Below, piece after piece: positions 1 to 11,345 of a stretch of DNA of 64,000 nucleotides (position 1 is its first letter; the number at the start of each line of letters is the position of its first letter). A program made the position numbers and the translations under genes. The stretch lies in assembly GCA_964058845.1 (NCBI GenBank), contig CAXKVR010000003.1, forward strand, positions 124,001 through 188,000, given 5' to 3'. This DNA comes from Carex sylvatica. Lineage: Eukaryota; Streptophyta; Magnoliopsida; Poales; Cyperaceae. The notes under the pieces were generated by a model. It searched no databases and was not told the origin of the DNA. It saw nothing but the letters and a program-made list of their open reading frames with translations.

Positions 1-183
1 AAAAACTATTCCAGACCGTATGTGTTGGCATTGTGTTACTGGACAAAGATTCCACCAACTCCTACCAACAAGCTTTACTAAATGGGCTCCACTTCAGCCA
101 TATAACCCAGGTAATAATAAGTTCCTACTAGTACTAGCTACAAAGGCTGATTGAGACTATAATATTTCAGCAAGAATACTGAC

Positions 184-2998
184 CAAATTCCAGGTTTCAG
201 AGGATGGCATTCGGAATCATCAAGCACAAAATGGTTTGGGTGCTCCATAGGTATGCGAGGGTGCGTCATGGATATCGTGTTCAGTGCTCCATCATTATCC
301 TCCCAGTCTTCATCTCTGTTGCAAGCACATAACAAGGATATATATTTGTTGAAATTTACTTTGAACATTTCAACTTAATTAACAAAGTAGCCAAAAGGAA
401 TATTGCGTACAATCAGAACAGAACCATATCTTACACACCTGTAACCCTTGTATGGTAATGGTGCACTTGAAGGGTGGCGCCACAGGCACATCTGCAGAAC
501 TCTGACAAAAAGCATCGGATGGATCCCCAGTATGCTCGAGGGCAATGTTGTCCCTAAAATTTTTCTGGTTCTCTTGGTTGCATAACTAAAGTAATGCGTA
601 CTGGGAAATGTGTGCAGTTTAGAGTTCATTTTGAGTGACCCTTGCAGTGTGAGATCAGGTAGTATCCAATCTCCTGAGGCAAACGGGCCAGAGTTGCCTA
701 AAAGAAGATCAATTAGACCCAATATGCCAGTTTTTCGCCAGGACATCTCGAAGTGGTCGAAACCAAAGTTGTAGTAGTTTTTAAGCCAGGGGATGTCAAT
801 CCAGTCATACAGTATCACTCCTATTCGGCACAGCTGCAGCAGCGAAATAGATTTCATGCTCCTCCCGTCATCAGGCCTAAAAGTCAGCTGTCAATCTTTT
901 GTAGCTTGCAAATAAGTAAATTTGGGTGGGTGTAAAAAGAGAATATCATAACAGTCATACTCATCATAATAACTCATGGAATTCACATACAGGAAGCGTA
1001 TGAGAACCAACTTCATTTGTCAACAATTACGATGGAACTTAACTTTTTTTTTTTTAAATATTTTTGCAATTGCGTAACTTTCAGTGGTTATAAAAAGAGA
1101 ATAGTCATACTTACTGCATTCCATCATAGTAGGTTCTAGTAGTGCCATTGAGTGCGCCTGACAGGGAGGTTAGGCTCATCACCCAGTCTTCTGAAGTTTT
1201 ATGGCCACTAAATTCCTAGGTTGTATCATCAAATATAGTGCAATTATTGCTAGGTAATAAACTTTGAATGAAAAGGAGGACAATTTGGTAGAAAATGAAG
1301 GTTTTACAGTTTTACTTGCTCTTTGTGGTAAAGTTAAACTTAAATACAGAAGATGAGATAATTGAATGCGAGTAGGGTACCTTGTCAGCTAGCATTTGCT
1401 GCAGCACTCTAACAACTTGTACCCCAGCTGAATGACCAACAAAATGAATTGGATGATGCTCATTCCATGCTGGATAATGCCCTGAATTTCAATCACACAG
1501 AAAAAACTAATTTGAGAAATGTGTAATCTTGTGAGAAATCCTCATTGTTCTTTTCTTTAGTAATCAATTGCCCCAACTTTAACTTTGTGCTTCTCTATTT
1601 TTTTTTGCTTAAAAATATCCCAAGTTTACTGAAGACGGCTTAATGACAAAATCATCTACCTACTGACAGCTCATAACATGGAGCACTAAAGAGATAAAAA
1701 ATATATGTACATTAGATATTAGATGTTGCACAAAGGATCATTAAAAAGGAACTGTTACATTTTTCCCCACACATAATTGGTGTTGTCAAGGTGGTCAGCA
1801 TTTCATCCAACAAACTTATAAGTGGCACCACCATGACAACATTCAAATTTATAAGTGCAAAAAGTTTGAGGCAAATACTACCCCTAATAGGAACTTTGTC
1901 TTAATTTGCTACCTGTATCATAAATCTTTCCATATCGAGCATGTCCACAGGCGTTGCTATGCTCTTCACCGTAATCAACCTGTCCTCCTTTCAAATAATA
2001 GAACAGCTCCCGAGCCCTGGCACAAAAACCTGATCAATTGCCTTATTTCTTACCTTTTATATAGTACAAAAAAAAATTCAAGTTTCTCAGGGGGAGAAAA
2101 CCTGGAACAAGCCAGGTCAATTGCCACAAATTTGACTTTCTCTTTTGATTCAGAATCAATTTTAATTACTGGAGAGTTTAAGGTCTGGAACCAAGCCAGT
2201 GATCAACCAATTTACCCTCTTTGCCCTTTCCCAGACCTCAATTAATGGTAGAAAATCAAAGAGTAAAAAAAAAAAAAAATTGAAGCAAATCTACCTGTCG
2301 TGAATGCTGGTTAGTGACCCCAAATCCGGAACCAAAACATGATCGTCCTTCTTCTCGGCTCCGGCAAAGTATGAAAGCCCCCCAAGCCTCTGCGTACATA
2401 TAATTACAAAAGCAATGGTATCAATTAAATCATCTCCATTCAGCCTACTGATTTAATAAAACCCCAAGATATTATTTTTCGTGAGTATATACCCTTGCAA
2501 ACTTGATTTTAACCAAATTTTCCTTCAAAGTTCCCGTCTTTCTATAGCTAGCCTCAATCTATAGCATAACAATTGCAGCTTATTATCCCAAAACTATGCC
2601 AAGGAAGCAGTCCTATTACCAATATCAATATACCCAATCCGACGGTTTCATATGTAAATTTGAACATTTCATGTGGAACAAACAAAATTCAAGGAGAAAG
2701 AAAACCAAGTTCAAGTCATCAGATGAAATGACATTCTTACCCCTTTGCCAAACCCAAAAATGCCATGAACCAAGACGATCGGCGGAGGCAGCTCCGGCGA
2801 ACCATCCAAGACCACAACCTCCCCTCTTCTATCTTCCTCTTCTCTCGCCGTAAGATTGAAAATGTTAGGCGTGAAACAATGTGTCGCTACCTGAGACAGG
2901 TCCGATGCAACGGCTGTGCTAAAAATGTACAACCCAAAAAGCATATGCACCATTGAGCTCATAAAAAGCTCCATCAATCCCAGAATCAACCTCGCCAT
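184..2998 (-). CDS. Lipase-like alpha/beta-hydrolase, 3' end beyond the window edge
   Basis: Coding exons, 5' to 3' on the minus strand: 2998-2741, 2389-2295, 2016-1913, 1481-1381, 1215-1115, 876-439 and 315-184. All junctions are GT..AG and phases agree, giving about 409 residues without a stop. The chain continues to the left, because the last exon ends at a donor and positions 1-183 are not coding. A hydrophobic N-terminus (residues about 4-32) suggests secretion or membrane anchoring. It is followed by an oxyanion-type motif [12 protein letters not shown] near residue 80 and by the nucleophile elbow GHSAG in the fourth exon. Segments such as [19 protein letters not shown] and [20 protein letters not shown] are typical of the plant lipase family related to staphylococcal/thermoalkaliphilic triacylglycerol lipases (from memory of Arabidopsis At1g10740-like proteins). 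The role is inferred to be ester or lipid hydrolysis; substrate and compartment are unknown. Confidence 0.85.
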
Positions 2999-3923
2999 TG
3001 CTACGACCGTATCTTTCCTCCCCGAATTTAATTTTCTTTCTTTTTCCTTTTAATTTGGGGGGATTCCCCCCCTCTTTCTCTGTCTCTAACTCTCTCTTCT
3101 CTCTTTGAATCAACAGTTTGGAGAGAGGGAGAATGAAAAAAGAGGGAGGGAGCATGAAATGAAAGAGACGGTGTTCTGTGGCCTTCTTATCCTGTTTTGA
3201 AATTTCTTTGTTTGTATGATTGTATCTGTGTGTAGCACAGCGTGGCAGTTTCCTTTCTTTTTCAAAAGGGAAAGGCGAGGAAGTAAATGGAGAGAGCTAG
3301 ACAGAGGATTTGTTTGTTGCTTCTATTTATGTTAACAGAAACGAAGTTAGGTGGGAGAGTTGGAGGGAATTCGGATCCCTAAAGTAACTCAAACTTGGTA
3401 CGAGTTTAAGGAAGCAGCTAACAGTCTCCAACCTTCAGTCTCCAAAAATTTCTAGATGTTTTCAACTAATTCTATAAACATGTTTATAAGATCCAATAAT
3501 AGTATGCACACAATTTTGTTAACATATTTAATGGATGTTCTACAGATGAAATTGCATGATCCCAGATGAAAACGCATGAAACATGATGAAACCGGGTGAT
3601 CAACGAACAAAGTACAATTGATAGTTAAACTGGGGACCACCTTCTAGAAGATATTTAACGACCAGCTTCGAGAATGTATCTATTGAACCGGGACCAAATT
3701 TTAATTCTACAAATATACCAAAAATTTCTTAAAAAAAAAAATATGATTATTCGATAATTTTTTTTTGACAGTTTGTACGTTCTGTCCACATTATAATTCT
3801 GTTTTATTTGCATTATAATTCTGTAAATAATATGGAATAATTTTGTGAAAAAAAAAGTAAATCAATTTTTTAAATATAAATTCATATTTTCAAAAATAAA
3901 AATGAATAAAAAATTATAATAAA
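2999..3923. other. Upstream region of the lipase-like gene
   Basis: Pyrimidine- and purine-rich tracts at about 3060-3160 are probably 5' UTR or promoter of the minus-strand lipase gene. The rest is AT-rich DNA up to the TIR element starting near 3924. No other gene is visible. Confidence 0.4.
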
Positions 3924-6274
3924 AGAGAAAAGGTATAATTCCTCGGGCTACGGTCCCCCGAAAATCCCTGCGTATAAAAACCTTCCCTTTTTAGCCTAGT
4001 TCTGACGCGCTTTCAACCACCGTTAATGGAAGATGTATTTTTTTGGCCCCACTACTACAGCCTTCTTTTTTTCTATTTAAACCCTTCCTTTTTTACTGCT
4101 TTCTATTTTTTGAAATTTGAATCGTTTTTTGCATCTTCTTTCCTTTTCTGATCTGATTTTTTTCCTTTTCTTTTTCTTCATACACCATTTATAGTCGGCC
4201 TCAGTTTCTCTTGAAAGAAGAGCACAAGCAAAAATCACTGATTGCCAATGATGGTTCACACTAACAAAAAGAACAACTGACATATGATACATGTAAGTTA
4301 TAACAGTAAGACATTTCAGCAAAATTGATATGTAAGTTCAAGTTCCTAATTCTGCACAAAATATTACCTATTTGTAAGGTATGTCGCATTCATGACAACA
4401 ACATCATGAAAATATTTGTAGGCAGCACAGCCACGACCATCAGCCCAGAAAATATTACACAAATGCCCTTCATTGCTATGCTTATATGTATACTAGAAAT
4501 CCAAATCATACTTCTTCCTTTCATCAAAATAATCAGAGAGCAACTCAGCATCATGTCCACCTAATGACCTTAATTTACTTCTCTTGTACTGATCTAAGTG
4601 GTTTTTAGCATCTTTTCGTGTAAAAGTACACTTCAAATAACCACCAGCTATCTGTGTTACAATATCTATATTATCAGCTGCTTTCATACCTTGGTTTGCA
4701 TTATATTCCATCATTGCTTTATATCTCAATGGAATGAACCAATAATAAGGGATAAGAAAAGATGACTCCGGATTGAGATCATGATTATGAGTTAGCTCCA
4801 TGTCATCTATCAGTAATAGAGCAATACATCATCCTCATATACACCGGGTATTTTGTGTGTACTACAGGTCTCCGTCTCTTTGAAAAATGTGCAGTTTCAA
4901 GAATTGAATCCTTTACATCTTTGAATTTGTTGCATGTAAACTTATAATCTACAAAAACATCACCGTTCTTGTGAAAGGTTCTCTTGCTTACTCCAAAACC
5001 ACTTTGCTACCCAAACATCTGCCAGTATAAGTAAGCTTCTGCAACGGAGTCAAACTTATCACCTACTGGAGGTGGATTGATGAATCGGATCACATCAGGA
5101 TCAGGTTTCCTTTCTGACTGATGGCCAACATTAACAACTTGTTCCCCCTCACCCTCAACCCTATTCTGATTTTCACCATAATTCACATTCTCATTCGACT
5201 TCTCATCAGAAAAAATCAAAGTATCATTGTTCAAATCTCATTCGTGCATACATGAGCGAGAAACTATGTCATCTACACTTTCTTCATTCAAATTCATTAT
5301 ATAAACCTACTTCTCCACAAACATAAACAAACCTATAAGAACATATGTTTAATTCTATAAATAAAACATATAAATTTTGAAAACAATACATATAATATAG
5401 AAGCAACCAATCATATTACCAAATTATCACAATTTCTCAATTTATACTTCATCAACTAATGCATAACAAAGCTTGAAACTTCAATTGATGTATACATTAC
5501 ACATAAAAATGACAATCTAAGCTAATTTACTAATTCTAAAATTATAAAAAAAAACTACCACACTGTGAAGATGTAATTGAAACATAAACATGACAATCTA
5601 ATATAATCAATCATATTAACAAAATTATTGAATCATGTAAACAATAATTAATAATCATTGAATCCAATTCACATCATAGTTAAGTCAAGTAATCAGCAAT
5701 TAATCGTTCAAAATTAAACGATCTATGTAACTTTCAAATACAAAATTGAAAAATTACATCAAAAAACTTGATGCAAAATCGATACTAGTATATAATGAAC
5801 AAAATTGATCTAAAATCAATATTGAATGAGAAAAATGACATGTAACTTTCAAAACTTTGATGCTGTTCTTCAATGCTGATGCCCCTCAATGATGATATTC
5901 AATGGATAAACGGCACTAAAATTACAACCAGAGAAGATGTTGCTCTTCGATTCTGCGACTCAATACTCGATTCAAACAAAGAAGAAAAAGAAAAGGAAAA
6001 ATTTCAAATCAGAAAAGGAAAGAAGATGCAAAATTCGATTCAAATTTCAAAAAATAGAAAGTGGTAAAAAAAGAAGGGTTTAAATAGGAAAAAAGGAGGT
6101 TGTAGCAGTGGGGACCGCATCGTTGCCGATTATGACAGTTGAAAGCGCATGGCCGAAAAAGTACATATTCCGTTAACGGCGGTTGAAAGCGCGTCGAAAC
6201 TAGGCTAAAAGGGAAGGTTTTTATATGCAGGGATTTTCGGGGGACTGTAGCCTGGGAGATTATACCTTTTCTCT
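3924..6274. mobile_element. Mutator-like element with long TIRs
   Basis: The two ends are long inverted repeats. The left end (from 3924, beginning AGAGAAAAGGTATAATTCC) is matched in reverse by the right end (to 6274). Similarity runs roughly 240-300 bp inward on each side: about 3924-4180 against 5960-6274. It includes shared blocks such as TCCCCCGAAAATCCCTGC and GCGCTTTCAACC. The inside carries remnants of a FAR1/FHY3-type (MULE) transposase on the minus strand. Long TIRs plus this transposase class point to a Mutator-like element. I could not find a convincing 9-11 bp target-site duplication, so the exact borders are uncertain by a few bases. Confidence 0.8.
4150..5234 (-). pseudogene. Decayed FAR1-related MULE transposase
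   Basis: Read from 5234 down, three parts match the FAR1/MULE protein order. First is an acidic N-terminal part leading into a FAR1 DNA-binding region (PPPVGDKFDSVAEAYLYW, then a cysteine-containing GFGVSKRTF segment and RRRPVVHTK). Second, at 4801-4493, comes the ELTHNHDLNPESS block and the linker ending LLSDYFDERKKYDLDF. Third is the start of the MULE catalytic domain (NIFWADGRGCAAYKYF, then VNHHWQSVIFACALLSRETE near 4200-4290). Stops and frame changes interrupt it, for example a stop just after YDLDF and one before the HHWQS block. The catalytic domain is cut short soon after its first third, where the sequence enters the left TIR. The SWIM zinc finger is absent. It cannot encode an active transposase. 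Confidence 0.8.
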
Positions 6275-6449
6275 GAGTTTAAACCAAAAAATTTAAATAT
6301 ACTATTTTAAAAAAAAAATAGACCAAAAAACCACTGTTTCTAGAGGCAATTATAGTCTCCTTGTTTAAGACAATTAAGAGAAAAAAATCTAGGTACTATA
6401 TTATTTCTTTTCTTCCAACAACATTAACCTAATTTTTTTTATTCACAGG

Positions 6450-7955
6450 TACATTGTTCTATGTTACCTCATATTCAACCGGTGAGCTTGGACCTTACAG
6501 GTATTTTAATAGAGCGGATTGGGCATTTGGACTGTTCATAGATGCTTTCCAACGCCTGCGACTAGTCATCACCATTCACCATTGATGCATGCTTCTTGTT
6601 AGGCCGGTACAAAAGTAATAAAAATCAATTAACTGAAAAAAATTTAGTTGACTTGATAGTCCATAAATTTGCTCTTTTAGACATTAATTGATGTTTTAAT
6701 ACAGGTAAATTGTTGATTGCAACCGCGTACGATGCAGAAAATCAGCTTCTCACATTGGCTTTTTCTCTAGTTGATTCAAAGAGTTTTGAAGATTGTGCAT
6801 GGTTCATATAATGGTTGAGGCGCAATGTAATTCACTTCAGGTTCGTGTGTGTCATCATTGATAGGGGCAAAGGTATAAAAAATATGTTTAGACATGATGA
6901 TCCTTGCATTCACCGTCTTTGTGCTACTCACATAGAGAAAAACATGAAGAAGAACCAATGTAGTGAGACGGCTATCAAGTACTTAGGATATGTGTGGCGA
7001 AGAGGAAGATGAGGAGATATGAGCAAGGAATGCAAGCAATGAGAGATGTATGTGACTGTGCTCTCAATTGGTTGGACGATGTAGGCAAATATCTGGATCA
7101 ATATCCGAACGAGTGTCCAAAACCATGGAAGATATTTCATGCGTTGGATTGGGGTTACCGTTGGAAAATTATGATGACAAACGGGTCCGAGTTGCTAAAT
7201 AATGTCTTCAAGTCATCGCATAGGTTACCGGTAGCAGCAATAATTTAGGACACATTTTATAAATATCAATCATGTTTTGCGCAAAGGAGGACAAAAGCGA
7301 AATTTGAAGCCAACCAAAGTCAACAGTTCTCATGTCGTGTGCACAATATTTTTTTTTTTAACTTGATATATTCTGTTTTTATTAAATTCTTTTAAAAATT
7401 AATTTAACATTTTTTTGTAGTTTATTAACAAACAATTTGAGAGGTCAAATAATATGAAGAAGCCTGGGGAATTTGACAACTTCAACGAGTTTGAGGTAAC
7501 ATCTACATAAGAGAGTGTTCATGCATTCATGGCTGACGCTTCTGGCTGGTTTACTAAGACGAATTTCAAATACACAGTGGTAATCACGGATGAGAACATG
7601 GTCACATGCACATGTTAGAAGTCTCAATTAGACAAAATACCGGGTTCTCATGTTTTGACCGTGTGCCGTCTCTGAGACCTTGACCCTGAAAGATTTGTAA
7701 GTCACTACTACCACATCCAGACACTGACCAACACATGGAGAGGTGAATGGCATGTGTATGAGAATCAGTTAGAATGGCCGAAAAATGAGGGCTTTGTCCT
7801 TGTTCGAAATGACAGATATATTATTTTGGATCAAAGACGACAGAATAGGATTTCGATGCGGCTGGATTTACTACATAATAAGATGAGAGGACACCAAGCC
7901 GGCCGAGATACACATAAAAGACAAAACAGAGCTGCTCGAGATGCACGAGGTAGTT
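6450..7955 (+). pseudogene. Decayed MuDR-type transposase (MULE and SWIM regions)
   Basis: This is a second transposase remnant, on the plus strand and of a different class from the FAR1-like one. It starts with YRYFNRADWAFGLFIDAFQ (about 6495-6550). An apparent intron at 6614-6703 follows. Then come KLLIATAYDAENQLLTLAFS, VCVIIDRGKGIKNMF and HRLCATHIEKNMKKN (6705-6955). Next are the helical block near 6994-7248 (NEC PKPW ... TNGSELLNNVFK), a second putative intron ending near 7421, and a SWIM-like CTC motif near 7610. The tail at 7754-7957 is RHQ/arginine-rich. In-frame stops occur near 6808, 7250, 7509 and 7616, and frameshifts near 6575 and 7000. This order matches MuDR transposases of plant Mutator elements. 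The copy is dead; its TIRs were not identified with confidence. Confidence 0.8.
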
Positions 7956-8394
7956 AATTTATATTTTTAATTCAATTTCAACTTTCAAAAAAATTATTGA
8001 GACTTAATAATAACAGTTACTATTTGTTTGTAATTAATTTTCAGCTTGAGAAACAAGAAATGCATATTTATCTAGGAGATAAATTTATGTTTTAATTGTA
8101 TTGCTTGTTTTTTGTTGTATTTCTAAGAATATTGCTTAGGCGTGCTTTTTTTGTAAAGAATATTTATTTCATGTTTGTTAGGCGTACCTTCTTTGTAATC
8201 ATGATAACATTAGTATGATATTGTTCTATTTATTGCTTCTTCATTTTTACTCAACATAACGACATTTGAAACATAAATTAATCTCATTTTAATTATTTGT
8301 AAAAACCAAAACAAATGAAACATAATAAAAACTAAAATAATTAATAAAATAACAAATACCTAAACCAAACTAATATAAATATGTCTCTGAAAAA

Positions 8395-8515
8395 AAAAAA
8401 AAAAAGGAGGGGGGGCGCATCCCCTATATGAGGCTCTCATCCTGGAGCTGCATCTAGGGGATGCGGTCTCAAAAAAAGTGGGCCGCATCTACAGATTGCA
8501 GCCGTGTCAAATTTA
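8395..8515. repeat. GC-rich repeat, possible MuDR element end
   Basis: A GC-rich block in otherwise AT-rich DNA repeats GCATCCCCTA-like and GGGGATGCGG words in opposite orientations (8415-8470). It lies about 450 bp after the decayed MuDR transposase and resembles in character the GC-rich ends of the element at 13.43-14.74 kb. It may be the right terminus of the MuDR copy; a matching left end was not found. Confidence 0.35.
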
Positions 8516-9037
8516 TAATATTTTAGAAGTAATAGTTTTTTTATTTATTATTTTTTGGGAAATAATATATTTAAAAATTTCGGGAGTTTAAATCCAAACC
8601 GATCAGAATTTACATGAATATCAAAGAGGAGATTGCAGATTTTAATCAGATGGTTCGAATCCAAACTCTTTGAATTACTTAATTTAGATACATATCAAAG
8701 AGGCTTGGCAAGTTAAACATATCTCATTCCTTTCCTTTTCGATACAGATGGACGTCTCGTTTCGCCATCACTTAACAGCAGGTCCTGCAAGTAATTGCAC
8801 TGGTAATAAATAGTACGTAATTAACTTGGCATGACACGTTGCAACGTGCCTTGATAAAAATGATATTGATTAAAGGACGACAGAAGTTAATTAAAATAAT
8901 TCAATTAGCAATTGGTTAATCATTGAACAATAGCTTAAAGTTATCAATAACACTGCAATTAATATATCATTGTTGGTAACAACTGGACAAGATTCCAGAA
9001 GAGCGCAATTAGCAAGTTATATACATATATATACATA

Positions 9038-9300
9038 GGAGTTGGCTACTCACATAATCACATAAGCAAATAAGTATATATACTTATAAGTTATTTTTTA
9101 TTTTAAAATTTTTAAAAGTCAATCTAAACCGTTAGATGTGATCTCTATATTGAAATGTGTTTGAAGACCAAATTTTACATTTCTCTAATTATTTTTACTA
9201 TTTATTAAATTACTTTGAAAATCGCTGATCCAACAGTAGCTTAACAAAACAGTAAAATCAGAAGCCACCGTTGAATTAGTGATTTTCAAAATGGCAGTAC
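9038..9300. mobile_element. Truncated copy of the long-hairpin MITE
   Basis: It starts with GGAGTTGGCTACT and carries the diagnostic internal segments of the complete copies at 10.86 and 22.59 kb: AACCGTTAGATGTGATC, GAAGACCAAATTTTACAT, AAAATCGCTGATCCAACAG and the mirrored CCACCGTTGAATTAGTGATT. The outer part of the right arm is lost or replaced after about 9297, so only one arm and the hairpin tip remain. Confidence 0.7.
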
Positions 9301-10855
9301 CCGTCTGTACTTGAATTTATTTTTATATTAAATAAATGTGTTACTTAAGTGTTTATGCGTTAAAAAAAAATAAGCGTAGTGTCATGTTATAATAATAAAA
9401 TTAAGTTAAATTAAGTTTATTTGATAAATTTAATAAGTTAAATAAATTATGATATATATATAAATTTATTAAAAACATTAAATTATTTATATTTCAATTA
9501 ATTGTTTGACGGTATCCGTCCGTCCGACAACTGCATACCACAACCATGATTATAATATCAAGCAATTCCTTATCCATTTTAAACAAATGGAGACGTCGCA
9601 TGGGCTTGTCCGCCTCTGCCGCTTCGCTTTCGTAAAGAAACGGGGATAAGGAAAATATAATTCGAGCTTCATTTTTGTCTCTCTGCCTCGATTTTCTCAT
9701 TTGATTCCAGTTTCGTCATCTAATTGGCTTTGGCGGGTTCCAGTTTAATACGAGGAGTGTATTCACTGCGGAGTAGGTCCGATGCCCATTGGACCTACTT
9801 TGGTTCGATGGGTGATCTGACAATCCAATTGCATCAATAATCGTGTGCTCCTATTAAAATCCCTATGAGTTTTTATTAATATTCGTGCGCACAGATATTA
9901 ATACTGATTGTACGGTGATAGAGCTAATTGAACCTAAAAGTAAGTCCAATGCCCATCGGACCTACTCCTATCTCGTATGGGACCCAAGTCCCAACTGTCT
10001 CCCGCATTCTTTAGAAAATTCAAGACATTTCTTTCTTTGTTTGGGTCAGCTGTATTCTACCGGTGCGGTGTACTGTCAGCCGTTTGATCGATTTTCATGA
10101 GATCAGAGAACTTACTATATATTGTTGGGTTGCACGTGGTGCTTCTCTGAAGTTGACTGAATCTCTTAAGATGTAGTCATTTAATTGGCGACCCGTTCAT
10201 AATTTCATTCATTATTGAATTTTAAAAATATGATAAATATTAGAGCTGCTTCAAAAATATATATTTTTTAAGTAATTTTTGGTGTAAAACAAATAGTGAT
10301 AATTCTCTTTTTAAACTCTCTTTAATTCTACTTCTCAATACAATTAATTTACGGTTGCAAATCCACTTACCGATCCAACAAAATAAGTGGCCAAGATCAA
10401 CCTAATGAAGATCTGACTTGAAAATTTTACTTTTGTCGGTAGTTTTAAGATGCTCCTTGAGCACTTTTTCGACAATAAATTAAAAAAATTTTAAACTTGA
10501 CAAAATGCTCAAGTTATGTGAACGGAGCACTCGTTCAGTGAGTTTAAGACTATTTAAAACACGAAGAAATACTAAGAAACACTACCAATTTCATGCTTAG
10601 TTTATTTGATGATATGTTGTTTTTGCTAAATTATACTACTATTTTTGTGACTCAGTAAACTTAGTAGTAGGTTGGTCCTTTCAAATTGTAGCAAGTAGTT
10701 GCAAAAACTATTTTATAGGAGAATAGCATCACATTTCGACAATTGTTTAAAGTACGATTTTGCTCATGTATGCGGAAAGCCACTGCATACTGCGTAAGTA
10801 GTATGTGGATGCGTATGCGGATTTTAATGCGAATTTTAAAATAAAAATTCACGTA
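9300..10855. other. Intergenic, no gene seen
   Basis: AT-rich sequence with short open frames only, none with recognisable protein similarity. A GGTCCGATGCCCATTGGACC-like palindrome appears at about 9775-9798, and a near copy (TCCAATGCCCATCGGACC) at 9945-9962. This suggests a small degraded inverted or direct repeat. Confidence 0.4.
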
Positions 10856-10856
10856 T

Positions 10857-11345
10857 ATATATATATATATAGAGAGAGAGAGGGGGGGGGGGGTTACTAT
10901 GTTTATATAAGCATATCCTCACATATGCTTATAACTCATTTTTGTGTTTTCAATGTCCAAATGGTCGATCTGAACTGTTAGATGTGATCTTTATATTGAA
11001 ATGTGCTTGGAGACCAAATTTTATATTTTTCTAAATTTTTTTATAAATTTTTTTACTATTTATTAAGCCACTTTAAAAATCGCTGATCCAACGGTGACTT
11101 AACAAAACAGTAAAATCAGAAGTCACCGTTGGATCAGTGATTTTCAAAGTGGCTTAATAAATAGTAAAAAAATTCAGAAAAATATAAAATTTGGTCTCCA
11201 AGCACATTTCAATATAAAGATCACATCTAACGGTTCAGATCGACCATTTGGACATTGGAAACACAAAAATGAGTTATAAGCATATGTGAGGATATGCTTA
11301 TATAAGCATAGTAACCAACCCCTCTCTCTCTCTATATATATATAT
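10857..11345. mobile_element. Long perfect-hairpin MITE, copy A
   Basis: The two halves are nearly perfect inverted repeats of about 220-240 bp each. The left arm runs from the TA/AG-rich edge through GTTACTATG, TATAAGCATATCCTCACATA and GGAGACCAAATTTTATATTT to AAATCGCTGATCCAACGGTG. The right arm repeats all of these in reverse. TA and GA simple repeats flank both sides, so a target-site duplication cannot be read. There is no coding capacity. A second full copy lies at 22591-23018. Confidence 0.9.

Noticed and set aside
9494..10100. Open frames near 9494-9700 (minus) and 9885-10100 (plus)
   Set aside because: No family similarity and no splice context; they probably come from a small degraded repeat.
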